Part shown: positions 45,647 through 54,832 of the stretch, piece by piece
Position numbering within the stretch: the first letter of the stretch is position 1
Layout of the letters: each line of letters begins with the position of its first letter
NCBI GenBank assembly: GCA_946408595.1
Contig: CAMJSX010000003.1
Span: 1 to 64,000, forward strand
Length of the DNA: 64,000 nt
Direction of reading: 5' to 3'
Origin: an uncultured Candidatus Saccharibacteria bacterium
GTDB lineage: Bacteria; Patescibacteriota; Saccharimonadia; Saccharimonadales; Saccharimonadaceae
Notes under the pieces: model-generated
Seen by the model: only the letters and a program-made list of their open reading frames with translations
The model's database searches: none
Told to the model about the DNA's origin: nothing
Made by a program: the position numbers and the translations under genes

Positions 45647-46422
45647 AAATCGCGATTATGGGTGCTGGAGCGTTTGGAACGGCTCTTGGTGGGATTCTAG
45701 CCGACAAAGGTTATGATATCGATTATTATGACTCTAAATTTGAGCACGAAAGTCTATCCGATGTATTAAAAGGTGCTAAGTATATTCTACTTGCAGTACC
45801 ATCTAAATCTGCACCATATGTATTACCATACTTACCAAAAAACGTCCCGCTCATCGTAGCAACTAAAGGTATTTTATCAGACAAGACCTTTGCTGGTTTC
45901 AAAGATTATATGGTCTTATCTGGCCCAGGTTTTGCCGATGATATCAAAGCCGGCAAGAAGACTAAACTCACCGCGACCGATCAAAGAGTAATTGATATGT
46001 TTGAGACAGATTATCTCACATTTGACTATACAACTGATGAACGTGGCGTTTTAATGTGTGGCGCACTTAAAAATGTTTACGCAATCCTCGCTGGTATTCT
46101 CGGTTTGAAGCGAGATACTGATGCTTGGCGAGAATTCGTATTTGAAGTGGCAGATGAAATGAGGAGTATTCTAGCCTATAACGGGGCTGAGGCCAAAACT
46201 GTTGATCTAGTATGTGGTATCGGCGACTTGAAACTAACCTGTGGTTATCCATCTAGAAACTACGAATTTGGAGATTTACTAAGAGGTGATCCAAATTATC
46301 AACCAGAAAAAACCGTTGAAGGAGTTAGCGCCCTGAAAAAAATCAAACGGAATGAAATAGTCTTACCAGAAAACCTACCGCATCTGGATGATCTAATCTC
46401 ACGGAGTGAAAAATGGGCCTAA
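45643..46422 (+). CDS. gpsA: glycerol-3-phosphate dehydrogenase [NAD(P)+], short
   Basis: Reduces dihydroxyacetone phosphate to glycerol-3-phosphate for phospholipids. The nucleotide-binding motif is GAGAFGTALG; the catalytic Lys is in CGALKNVYAI; GIGDLKLTC is a family mark. The protein has 259 residues against the usual 320-340, with parts of the N-terminal domain shortened. It overlaps both neighbours, in an operon from 43315 to 49625. Confidence 0.9.
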   Translation: MKIAIMGAGAFGTALGGILADKGYDIDYYDSKFEHESLSDVLKGAKYILLAVPSKSAPYVLPYLPKNVPLIVATKGILSDKTFAGFKDYMVLSGPGFADDIKAGKKTKLTATDQRVIDMFETDYLTFDYTTDERGVLMCGALKNVYAILAGILGLKRDTDAWREFVFEVADEMRSILAYNGAEAKTVDLVCGIGDLKLTCGYPSRNYEFGDLLRGDPNYQPEKTVEGVSALKKIKRNEIVLPENLPHLDDLISRSEKWA

Positions 46423-49400
46423 ACGAAGGACAGAAAAGAGCGGTAGAGTATCTAGACGGTCCGCTCCTTGTCTTAGCCGGTCCAGGCACAGGTAAAACCC
46501 AGTTACTATCCGAAAAAGTAGCATATATATTAAAAAACACTGATACAAACCCAGAAAATATTTTGTGTTTAACTTTTACTGAAAGCGGTGCCAAAAATAT
46601 GCGCGAGCGCTTGAAAGCCATCGTAGGCAAAGATGGAATGAAGGTAAATATTGGTACCTACCATGCATTTGGCCAAGACATCTTAGCTCAGTACAAAAAT
46701 TACGCCGATGATTACAATCGAAAACTCGACGCAGCCATAGACGAGGTGATGCAATATAAAATCATCAAATCACTGCAAGATAAGTTGCCAGGAAACGATA
46801 TTTTAAGAGGAGATAAAGTAAAAGATATCATTTCCGTCATTTCCGAGGCTAAAACAGCCAACCTGACGGCAGATGATTTATTGAAAATCGCCAAACAAAA
46901 TTTCGAAGATTCAGCTGTGTTGTCAGAAGTAATCTCACCGTTCTTGCTACAGGTAGTACCACGCAAATTTAAGGAATCATTAGAAAACGCCTATCAACCG
47001 ATCTATGAACTTCTCAAAAATCACGAAAATGATAAACCGATATTAAAAAAAATTGAACGCTCCATCGCGGTACTTGCACGAGAATTAAAACAAGCAATTG
47101 TTCTCGCAGAAGAATCAGAGAGTATTGCACCGCTCACTAAATGGCGAAATGATAATTTCGAAAAAGACAGTAAAGGGAATTACTGCCTAAAAGATAGAAT
47201 TGCTAACAAAAAATTATTGTCCTTAGGCCAAATGATGCTCGAATACGAATCATTTCTCGCTGAACATGGTCTATTTGATTTTGATGATATGATAGAGGAA
47301 GCAGCTAAGGCTCTACAAAACAATGATGGCTTTAGAATGACCTTGCAAGAACGCTACCAGTATATATTATTAGACGAATTTCAAGATACCAACCCATCAC
47401 AATTCGAGATAGTTAAACAGCTTACCGATTACGAAAAGCCGATGATTATGGCAGTTGGAGATGACGACCAGGCAATCTATGAATTCCAAGGAGCCATGAG
47501 CTCTAATTTGACAGATTATCAAAAACATTATAAAGCTGAGGTCATGGCCCTAACGGAAAATTACCGTAGTACACAAGAGATTTTAGATTTTTCGCATCAT
47601 ATTATTGAGCAGGCGCCTGACCGATTTGGCGACAAAGAACTAGTAGCTCACAAAAGCGCACCAAAATCATCCCAGATCTACCGCTATGAATTTAATTCCT
47701 CAGACCTAGAGTTTGGTTTTATCGCCGATAAAATTGCCGAACTAATTAAAAGTGGTGTTAAACAAAGCGAAATTGCCGTCATCTCATACAAATCGAAATA
47801 TTTTGAACCGCTACTACCATATCTAAAAGCACACGATGAAATCAAGATTGCCTACGAAAAGCGCGATAACTTGTTCGAAGACACTAGAATTCATCAGTTA
47901 CTAGCCCTTGCTAGATTTGTAGACGAAATCGCGAGCGAAACCAAACCAACCGTGCAAATCATGGAAGTATTATCCTTCCCATTCTTTGAGCTACCAATGC
48001 TTGACGTTTTGAAACTCGCCGCACATGCTAAAGCAGAAAGACGGACTATATTTGACTGCCTAATGGAAACGGAAGATCCAAAATTAAAAACCGTAGCCGA
48101 AAAAATTGCCGAATTGATTAAGGAATCCTTCAGCGAAACTCTAACAGGGATGCTCGGATATTTTACGACATTAATGAAAATCGATAAACTCGATGAATAT
48201 GATAGGTTTTTGTACTATGAAAACTTGGCAGCATTAAGAGGTAAGCTAATCAAACATTTTGGCGACAAATCATTGAAACTCCACGATCTTATTGAAATGG
48301 TTGACGATTACGAAGCCGCCGAAATGCCGCTAAATTCTTCAAGCCCATATCGCGAGGCAGACGAAGCTGTCCAAATACTGACTGCTCACAAAGCAAAAGG
48401 CCTAGAATTTGAATACGTCTTCATTATTTCAGCTGATCACACGGCGTGGGGTAAAGGAAAGGGCAATAATACCTTCTTAAGTCTTCCTAAAAACCTCATT
48501 CAAATCAGGCATACCGGCATCACAGATAGCGAAAGATTAAGAGTGCTATATGTAGCGTTAACGCGAGCAAAAAGTGCACTATATATTACTAATTCGCTGT
48601 ATGATTTTGATGGTAAAAGCCCAGAACGGCTAGAATACCTAGAAGAATACGTCAAAAAGGACGAAAGCGGGAAAGAAAGCATCGTCTCGCCATTCTTACC
48701 AACAAATTATGTAAAAACAATTGAAGTAAACCAAGATTATGCCAAACATGAAAAAGATATTAAAAACTGGCTAGCGGCTTACATAGCCAAAACGCCAGAC
48801 ATGCGTGAATTTTACAAGAATAAAATGTCGAACTTTAAAATGTCCGCATCGGCATTAACGAATTTCGTAGATATTATATATGGTGGCCCACAATCATTCT
48901 TCGAAAGATATGTCTTGGGCGCGCCAAGTGGGCCAGAAACCTGGCCATTGATGCTCGGTAATCTAATGCACGCCACATTTGAAGAAGTTACTAATAATAA
49001 TCTATCCGACGAAAAAGCAGTACAATTCTATCTAGCGGCCGTAGAAAAATACGACGCCAAAGAAGAAGATAAGAAAATATTACGCGACAAAGGCGTTATC
49101 AACCTCGAACTTGACTTAAAACAATTTGGGGACATTATTCGTAACGGTCTTGCTGAACTAAACTTCTACGCTGATAAAATAGCAGTGGAAGGTGTACCAG
49201 TCACAGGGAAGATCGACCATATCGTCATCGATGAAAAGAATAAAACTATCGAAATATATGATTACAAAACCGGTGGCTATCATCCTGAAAAATGGCAAAC
49301 TATGCCAAACCTATATGGCTACATGTTGCAATTAGAATTTTATAAACTACTCCTCAACAATTCCATCAAGTATCGCGACTATAAAGTCACTAAAGGCCAT

Positions 49401-49625
49401 ATTCTATTTGTCATGCAAGATAAGTATGAAGAAGTACACGATAAAGAATATGAATTCAACAAAGAAGATGAAACAGAATTCATGAAATTATTAAAGGCGA
49501 TCTATCACCAAGCCACCACACTAGAGTTTCTTGATGACAAATCTCTATTTGTCGAAGCCGACAAGAGAAATACCATGAAAAATGTCCACGAATTCATCGA
49601 GCTTTTGCTTGCAAAATCTAGCTAA
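46413..49625 (+). CDS. UvrD/PcrA-type helicase fused to a RecB-like nuclease domain
   Basis: Superfamily 1 helicase motifs in order: LAGPGTGKT (I), LTFTESGAKNMRERL (Ia), LLDEFQDTN (II), GDDDQAIYEFQGA (III), LTENYRSTQEI (IV), LTAHKAKGLEF (V) and LYVALTRAKS (VI). The C-terminal part (about residues 800-1060) has a PD-(D/E)XK nuclease-like site with GKIDHIV and IYDYKTGG. The layout matches AddA/AddB-like or UvrD-Cas4-like repair enzymes. No partner subunit gene is beside it. Length 1070. The start overlaps gpsA by 10 bp. Confidence 0.92.
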   Translation: MGLNEGQKRAVEYLDGPLLVLAGPGTGKTQLLSEKVAYILKNTDTNPENILCLTFTESGAKNMRERLKAIVGKDGMKVNIGTYHAFGQDILAQYKNYADDYNRKLDAAIDEVMQYKIIKSLQDKLPGNDILRGDKVKDIISVISEAKTANLTADDLLKIAKQNFEDSAVLSEVISPFLLQVVPRKFKESLENAYQPIYELLKNHENDKPILKKIERSIAVLARELKQAIVLAEESESIAPLTKWRNDNFEKDSKGNYCLKDRIANKKLLSLGQMMLEYESFLAEHGLFDFDDMIEEAAKALQNNDGFRMTLQERYQYILLDEFQDTNPSQFEIVKQLTDYEKPMIMAVGDDDQAIYEFQGAMSSNLTDYQKHYKAEVMALTENYRSTQEILDFSHHIIEQAPDRFGDKELVAHKSAPKSSQIYRYEFNSSDLEFGFIADKIAELIKSGVKQSEIAVISYKSKYFEPLLPYLKAHDEIKIAYEKRDNLFEDTRIHQLLALARFVDEIASETKPTVQIMEVLSFPFFELPMLDVLKLAAHAKAERRTIFDCLMETEDPKLKTVAEKIAELIKESFSETLTGMLGYFTTLMKIDKLDEYDRFLYYENLAALRGKLIKHFGDKSLKLHDLIEMVDDYEAAEMPLNSSSPYREADEAVQILTAHKAKGLEFEYVFIISADHTAWGKGKGNNTFLSLPKNLIQIRHTGITDSERLRVLYVALTRAKSALYITNSLYDFDGKSPERLEYLEEYVKKDESGKESIVSPFLPTNYVKTIEVNQDYAKHEKDIKNWLAAYIAKTPDMREFYKNKMSNFKMSASALTNFVDIIYGGPQSFFERYVLGAPSGPETWPLMLGNLMHATFEEVTNNNLSDEKAVQFYLAAVEKYDAKEEDKKILRDKGVINLELDLKQFGDIIRNGLAELNFYADKIAVEGVPVTGKIDHIVIDEKNKTIEIYDYKTGGYHPEKWQTMPNLYGYMLQLEFYKLLLNNSIKYRDYKVTKGHILFVMQDKYEEVHDKEYEFNKEDETEFMKLLKAIYHQATTLEFLDDKSLFVEADKRNTMKNVHEFIELLLAKSS

Positions 49626-49691
49626 AAATCTTATAATACTGCTAAATTTCGCACAGCGAAATAAATCGTACTTTGAAAGGGGGTGGCATGA

Positions 49692-49871
49692 TTGACTTGG
49701 TCATGTCCAAGATGTGGAAAGGTTTTCCTTTCCGAAAAGGCACGCGATAGCCATGTCGCAGAGTGTGGATTAGGCTATAAGCCTAAGAAATGCTACCACT
49801 GTGATGGCACCGGATATGATGTCTGGCGTCGCAAGTGTATCTACTGTGGAGGTAGCGGCAAGCTACCGTAA
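49692..49871 (+). CDS. 59-residue zinc-ribbon protein (TTG start)
   Basis: A small gene with eight cysteines in ordered motifs: SCPRCGK followed by HVAEC (a C2HC-type finger), then CYHCDGTGY and CIYCGGSGKLP, which resemble the CxxCxGxG units of DnaJ. The in-frame TGA just upstream forces a TTG start at 49692, which follows AAGGGGGTGG. A TTATAAT element lies at about 49631, leaving a leader of about 50 nt. It is too regular to be chance; DNA, RNA or protein binding is likely, but function is unknown. Confidence 0.72.
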   Translation: MTWSCPRCGKVFLSEKARDSHVAECGLGYKPKKCYHCDGTGYDVWRRKCIYCGGSGKLP

Positions 49872-49880
49872 TTTACCCCA

Positions 49881-49910
49881 GGCAAGGTAATAAACCTTGC
49901 CATTTTTTTT
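49881..49910 (+). terminator. terminator after the zinc-ribbon gene
   Basis: GGCAAGG / CCTTGCC stem with a seven-base loop, then a run of Ts. Confidence 0.88.
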
Positions 49911-49936
49911 ATTCTGTGGTAAAATAAATGCTAATT

Positions 49937-50146
49937 ATGGCAAAGAAGAATAATACCAAACGCAAACTCGTTGGTCTCGTTTCGGAAGAATCGGGTGTTC
50001 GTGCTTACTATACCAAAAAGAATACGATGAATACTCCAGATAAACTATCTCTCAAGAAGTATGATCCAATTCTTAGAAAACACGTAGTATTCACGGAAAC
50101 CAAGAAAAATCTTGGCCGCAACGAAGTCAAAGAGAAGAAACGCTAA
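49937..50146 (+). CDS. rpmG: ribosomal protein L33 (bL33), zinc-free form
   Basis: The 69-residue product matches L33 ([21 protein letters not shown]). None of the four zinc cysteines of the C+ form is present. A TGGTAAAAT promoter (49917-49925) stands 11 bases upstream; an in-frame ATG at 49928 would leave only two bases to the -10 and is less likely. The C-terminal extension ([14 protein letters not shown]) is longer than usual. Confidence 0.9.
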   Translation: MAKKNNTKRKLVGLVSEESGVRAYYTKKNTMNTPDKLSLKKYDPILRKHVVFTETKKNLGRNEVKEKKR

Positions 50147-50177
50147 AAATAATCCCTCCAAGAGGGGTTATTTTTTT
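50147..50177 (+). terminator. terminator of rpmG, overlapping the end of the GH57 gene
   Basis: AATAA-CCCTC / GAGGGG-TTATT stem (one mismatch) with T run. The GH57 stop codon (50168-50170, minus strand) lies in it. Confidence 0.8.
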
Positions 50178-51367
50178 AATCTATATTCAATATCTCGAAG
50201 AATGTTCATATAATACATAAATGATTCATATGGTGAGGCATAGGCAGAAAAATATGCGTGAACATCGCCATCATTCCAATACTTGGTACACATCGAATAA
50301 GGATGATCTGAAGTTGTCAAATATCGCCAATCAGCAATTAATTTGCCGTCATGAGTATTTAAGATGCTGTTGCGCAAGGAATAAATCTGATCCATTGCAG
50401 CACACTGCATAGAATTCGAAAGCCAAGCTGACAAATCACGCTCCGTATCAGCCCAAGTCACAGTATCAGGCATTGAAATTTCACCAACTGGCGGCTCAAT
50501 CTCCGCTGCCTCAGAAACGGTCACAAACTTATTTTCATATTCTGAAAGCCAAGATGGGATCAATGTACTAACAAAATCAAAAATGCCAGTATCTCTCCAT
50601 TGGTGTTCACCAAAGGTTTCAAAATCCATGAAAAGATTAATTAAATTACCACGCAAACAATCGTTATTGAGCCAATCTTGGTACTTCGGCACCGTAAGTG
50701 GCCATTCGCTCCAACCACGATTCGAAAAACGGAAAGCAATATCATCAGATAAACGGTAATTTTTCAACAATAATTTCAATTTTTGACAGCCAATCGGACG
50801 GTAGACGTGGTTAGGACTGCGCCATTCAAGAATTCGATCCCAACCCTCAGCAAGTATTGCATTATACCCTTGAGACTCAGCCCACCTAGCAAGGGAATCG
50901 TTATAAGCAAACTCCGTATTACGAAACGCCTTTGGTTTCACCCCAAAGAAGCGCTCAATAGTTTCAGCATGCATTTTGACTTGGTCGTTAAATTCATCAA
51001 GATTATAAAAATAAGCGAGTGAATGATAATATGTCTCACCCACAATCTCGCATTGTCCCATCTCGACCATTTTCCGAATTAGCTCAATCAACTCTGGTCC
51101 CCATTTTTCAGCCTGTTCAAGCCAAGTGCCAGTAATGCTGAATGAAACTTTAAACTCTGGATATTTTTTCATATTATCAAGTAAAAGACTCAGCATAGGA
51201 TAGTAGCTTTTTTCAGCCACTTTCTTAAAAATACGTTCGTTGCTTTGACGACCGTTAAAATTATCAACATAATAATTGGAATTATTGCCTACATCAAAAA
51301 TCGAATACTCGCGATAGCGAATTGGCTGGTGGATATGAAGATATAGACAAATCGCACGCATGCTCAA
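50168..51367 (-). CDS. GH57 family alpha-glucan hydrolase
   Basis: GH57 enzymes act on starch or glycogen (amylase, branching, 4-alpha-glucanotransferase). LHIHQPIRY is motif 1, GETYYHSLA another, and MDFETFGEHQ holds the likely catalytic Asp. No signal peptide, so it works in the cytosol. The 399-residue size matches the short GH57 proteins paired with a glycosyltransferase in many CPR bacteria. Its start overlaps the GT4 gene by four bases. It probably trims or remodels an internal alpha-glucan. Confidence 0.9.
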   Translation of the reverse strand: MSMRAICLYLHIHQPIRYREYSIFDVGNNSNYYVDNFNGRQSNERIFKKVAEKSYYPMLSLLLDNMKKYPEFKVSFSITGTWLEQAEKWGPELIELIRKMVEMGQCEIVGETYYHSLAYFYNLDEFNDQVKMHAETIERFFGVKPKAFRNTEFAYNDSLARWAESQGYNAILAEGWDRILEWRSPNHVYRPIGCQKLKLLLKNYRLSDDIAFRFSNRGWSEWPLTVPKYQDWLNNDCLRGNLINLFMDFETFGEHQWRDTGIFDFVSTLIPSWLSEYENKFVTVSEAAEIEPPVGEISMPDTVTWADTERDLSAWLSNSMQCAAMDQIYSLRNSILNTHDGKLIADWRYLTTSDHPYSMCTKYWNDGDVHAYFSAYASPYESFMYYMNILRDIEYRLKK

Positions 51368-52587
51368 AAACCCTTATGCTTCATGGTTTTATTATAAACC
51401 TTCAAGCATTTTTTAGCAACTTCATCCCAAGATATTTTATGATATTCATTTTTGATATTTTTTTGGAGCGAATCCTTAAGCGCAGGATTATCAACAATCG
51501 CCAGAATCTCATCTGCAAGTTTCTTAGTATCCCAAAAATCATAAGTCATTGCCGACCAAATAACTTCTGAAACACCAGACTGCTTCGTAAGAATCAATGC
51601 ATCACCGTGGTGCGCTGCCTCAAGAGCAGTTAAACCAAATGGCTCTGAGACCGAGCTCATCACAAAAATATCAGAAATAGAATAAATATCACGTAATCTT
51701 TTACCACGAATGAAACCGGTAAATATTACATTCTTAGAAATACCCAAATCAGCTGCGAGCTCAATCAAACTATTTCTCTCTTCACCATCACCAGCAAACA
51801 CAAAAATCAATTTAGGATTCTTAGTAATTGCAAGAGCAGCCGCTCTCATCAAATTCTGCAGGCCCTTTTGAACTGTGAAACGACCAACAGTAGAGATGAT
51901 CGTACAACCTTCTTGTTTTTGTCGTAGTAAGAAACCGTAAGTCTGATCCTTGAAATGATAATCAGATTTTTCGTAATTTTCGTCGAGTGAATTATAAATC
52001 ACGTCAATTTTATTTAGTGGAATATAATATTTTTCGTGAATAATACGTTTTGTAGCCTCAGATACTGCAATAATCTTATCGGCCAGCATCAAACCTTCAT
52101 ATTCAATTTCATGAATCAAAGGATTTCCATAATGCATTCCAGCCCGGTCGAACTCAGTAGCATGAACATGCGCAACCAAAGGAATGCCATAATTTTTCTT
52201 AGCTAAAATACCAGCTTCATAAGTCAACCAATCATGTGCATGAACCACATCCGGCTTGTATTCCATTAGATATTTATCAACAAACTCACAATATGATTTC
52301 TGAACATCGCGTATAGAAATCATCCTATGTTCGTGTGTCGGAATAATCTTTTCTAGCAGCTGCATCGTTTCATAAGCGCCACCACCATAACGATAAATCG
52401 GATCAAGATGAGTCGCTGAAATTACGTTCATGAAATCAATCTCAGGATGCTCAGCTTCATAAGGCACCACAAAATCAATTCTGGCGCCTTGGCGCGAAAG
52501 AGCACGAGCCATATTTAGACAGGCCACACCGAGTCCACCACTATTGTGGGGTGGAAGTTCCCAACCAAGCATGAGTATTTTCATCAT
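51364..52587 (-). CDS. GT4/GT5-like glycosyltransferase (glycogen-synthase-like)
   Basis: Starts with the ADP/UDP-glucose-type motif ELPPHNSGGLGVA. The catalytic tail has SVSEPFGLTALEAAHHG (E-x7-E motif) and the pair VGRFTVQKGLQNLM. The 407 residues and no membrane segment suggest a soluble enzyme that transfers glucose onto alpha-glucan, consistent with its coupled GH57 neighbour. Two ATGs (52587, 52584) lie 5 and 8 bases from a TGCTAAAAT element. Confidence 0.87.
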   Translation of the reverse strand: MMKILMLGWELPPHNSGGLGVACLNMARALSRQGARIDFVVPYEAEHPEIDFMNVISATHLDPIYRYGGGAYETMQLLEKIIPTHEHRMISIRDVQKSYCEFVDKYLMEYKPDVVHAHDWLTYEAGILAKKNYGIPLVAHVHATEFDRAGMHYGNPLIHEIEYEGLMLADKIIAVSEATKRIIHEKYYIPLNKIDVIYNSLDENYEKSDYHFKDQTYGFLLRQKQEGCTIISTVGRFTVQKGLQNLMRAAALAITKNPKLIFVFAGDGEERNSLIELAADLGISKNVIFTGFIRGKRLRDIYSISDIFVMSSVSEPFGLTALEAAHHGDALILTKQSGVSEVIWSAMTYDFWDTKKLADEILAIVDNPALKDSLQKNIKNEYHKISWDEVAKKCLKVYNKTMKHKGF

Positions 52588-52654
52588 ATTTTATTTTAGC
52601 ATAAATTCTATGATTTGTGTTAAAAATATGCTAAAATAACTACATAACTTATAT

Positions 52655-52730
52655 AGGGGTGTAGCTCAGGTGGTAGAGCACTGGTCTCCAAAACCAGGTG
52701 TCGCGAGTTCGAGTCTTGCCGCCCCTGCCA
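52655..52730 (+). tRNA. tRNA-Trp (anticodon CCA)
   Basis: 76 nt with encoded CCA. AGGGGTG pairs with CGCCCCT (one G-U); anticodon loop CTCCAAA. Its promoter TGCTAAAAT is at 52629-52637. The next gene begins five bases after the CCA end. Confidence 0.95.
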
Positions 52731-52735
52731 TAAAT

Positions 52736-53734
52736 ATGATCAAGAAATTATTATCTGCGGTCTTTGTCATAATAATGATGAGTTTTTGGGGGATATTATT
52801 AGCTACAGATATTACAATTCACAATAACAAAGCGGTGCCAAAATCAGCATCGCTAAGTTTTTGTAAAACCAGCGACACCGAAGCACCAACAATTAGTATG
52901 AATGGAGATAAAGAAATCACCTTAAAAATCGGCAGCGAATACCAAGAAGCCGGCGCAAACGTCATAGATGATTGCGATGAAGTCGAACTTGAAAAAGAAG
53001 GTGAAGTTGATACCAAGACAGTAGGAATCTACACCATCACTTACATTGCGACAGATAATTCAAATAACACAACAAAAGAATCACGCACCATTAAAATAAT
53101 TCCAGAATATCGTGGCACTATCTATCTGACTTTCGATGACGGCCCAGGAGATTACACGGCAGAGCTTTTAGATATTTTAGCCAAATACGATGTTAAGGCC
53201 ACCTTTTTTGTGACCGGCTACGGTAGTGACGACATGATTGTCCGCGAATATAACGAAGGTCACGCCATAGGACTCCACACATCCTCACATAATTACGCCA
53301 CCATTTACCAAAGCACCGATGCATTTTTCGAGGATCTTTATCGCGTACAAAATCGAGTGAAGAACCTGACCGGCTACACCTCATATCTCATGCGTTTTCC
53401 GGGCGGCAGCTCAAATACGGTTAGCTTCAAGTACGATGGCGGCACCAGAATCATGACCAAACTTGCCAAAATGGTAGAAGAGCGTGGCTTTACTTATTTT
53501 GATTGGAACATTTCTTCCGGCGATGCTGGCGCCACTACTTCAACCGAACAAGTATATCAAAACGTCATTAACGCACTCAAAGAAAATGGCGATTCAGTAG
53601 TATTGCAACACGACGTCAAAAGTTATTCAGTGGCTGCCGTAGAAAGAATTATCAACTACGGCCTCAACAACGGTTATACATTTAAGAAACTAGACGCCAC
53701 ATCCTTCACCGCCCATCACCGCATCAACAATTAA
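52736..53734 (+). CDS. polysaccharide deacetylase (NodB/CE4) with Ig-like domain
   Basis: Removes acetyl groups from chitin-type or peptidoglycan sugars. One N-terminal membrane or signal segment (about residues 5-25), then a DUF5011-like domain (DTEAPTISMNGDKEITLKIG, about 40-115), then the NodB domain: TFDDGPGDYT (metal and catalytic Asp), HTSSHNY (metal His) and RFPGGSSN. The ATG at 52736 is five bases after tRNA-Trp with no promoter between, so it is read from the tRNA promoter; an earlier in-frame ATG lies inside the tRNA. Confidence 0.9.
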   Translation: MIKKLLSAVFVIIMMSFWGILLATDITIHNNKAVPKSASLSFCKTSDTEAPTISMNGDKEITLKIGSEYQEAGANVIDDCDEVELEKEGEVDTKTVGIYTITYIATDNSNNTTKESRTIKIIPEYRGTIYLTFDDGPGDYTAELLDILAKYDVKATFFVTGYGSDDMIVREYNEGHAIGLHTSSHNYATIYQSTDAFFEDLYRVQNRVKNLTGYTSYLMRFPGGSSNTVSFKYDGGTRIMTKLAKMVEERGFTYFDWNISSGDAGATTSTEQVYQNVINALKENGDSVVLQHDVKSYSVAAVERIINYGLNNGYTFKKLDATSFTAHHRINN

Positions 53735-53774
53735 CTTGCAAAATAATTTTATAGTGTGCTACAATATAGGTATT

Positions 53775-54272
53775 ATGGAAGGTAAAAAATCTCAATCACG
53801 TGCGCTTATGGTGTTTGGGGCGCCGTGTAGTGGCAAATCAACATTTGCCAAAAAATTTGCAGACAAATTTGGGTTGGCATATTACAATTTTGACGAAATC
53901 AAGAAAAAATCAAACTTCTCAAAAGACCAGGTGTTTGAAATCTTTTCATTAATTTTAAAGACACACCAGACCATAATTTTTGAAGGTGGCATCGACACTG
54001 AAGCCGAACGCAAAAACATCAAACATCTTCTAATGAAAGAGAACTACGAGCCATCCTTAATCTGGGTTCAAACCGACGCAGCCACCATTCGCACGAGAAT
54101 GAAGGCCAAATATAAATCAGTTACGAAGGCAAAAAATATTTACGAAACGGCAGTTAACGAAATCGAAGCCCCGACCGAAGCTGAAGCGCCAATTATTCTA
54201 TCGGGCAAACACACTTTTGAAACTCAGACCAAACACGTACTTGCTGGTTTAGCAGATGTTCCTAAGAGATAA
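53775..54272 (+). CDS. small P-loop kinase-like ATPase
   Basis: The Walker A motif is [10 protein letters not shown] near residue 13, followed by [10 protein letters not shown]. The 165 residues resemble AAA_33-type (Zeta/phosphotransferase) kinases with a lid region (RTRMKAKYK). Substrate is unknown. TGCTACAAT lies nine bases before the ATG chosen. It overlaps the next gene by 17 bp. Confidence 0.75.
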   Translation: MEGKKSQSRALMVFGAPCSGKSTFAKKFADKFGLAYYNFDEIKKKSNFSKDQVFEIFSLILKTHQTIIFEGGIDTEAERKNIKHLLMKENYEPSLIWVQTDAATIRTRMKAKYKSVTKAKNIYETAVNEIEAPTEAEAPIILSGKHTFETQTKHVLAGLADVPKR

Positions 54273-54801
54273 AGAATTTGGTGAAGTTTTAGTCCGTAAA
54301 AATTCCTTATCAAGAGGAGTTAAATTTTCTGTTTCAACTTCCGGACGTCTGCAAATGAGCGTGCCCAAATATACTTCCGAATTCCTAGCCAAACGCTTCC
54401 TAAATGCCAATCGCGATGCCATCCGTGAGAAACTTCCCATCAAAGACCCAAACGAACAGCGCTCGCGCGATTATCAAAAAAAGCTCCTCATGAAAAGAGC
54501 CCGCGAATATTTACCTTATCGCTTAGAATACTATGCCAAATTATACGGCTACAAATACACCAAATGCCGCCTCTCCCACGCCGGTACTCGCTGGGGCTCA
54601 TGTTCCAGCAATAAAACCATTTCTCTAAACATCGGGCTGATGAAAGTACCAGAAGTTTTACGCGATTACGTAATTCTGCACGAACTCGCCCATCTAAATC
54701 ACATGGATCACTCAAAGGCATTTTGGACCGAAGTCGCCTCCCACGACAAAAATTACAAAAACCACGAAAAAAAGCTAAAAATGTTTAGCCCGGGTTTATA
54801 A
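54256..54801 (+). CDS. YgjP-like metallopeptidase (DUF45, M48-type)
   Basis: The zinc motif [16 protein letters not shown] (HExxH plus a downstream His) and [15 protein letters not shown] are diagnostic. 181 residues; no signal peptide. In E. coli YgjP's role is poorly known. The ATG overlaps the previous gene. Confidence 0.9.
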   Translation: MFLRDKEFGEVLVRKNSLSRGVKFSVSTSGRLQMSVPKYTSEFLAKRFLNANRDAIREKLPIKDPNEQRSRDYQKKLLMKRAREYLPYRLEYYAKLYGYKYTKCRLSHAGTRWGSCSSNKTISLNIGLMKVPEVLRDYVILHELAHLNHMDHSKAFWTEVASHDKNYKNHEKKLKMFSPGL

Positions 54802-54832
54802 TTCTTGTGCTATAATTAAAAAAAGGATTGGT

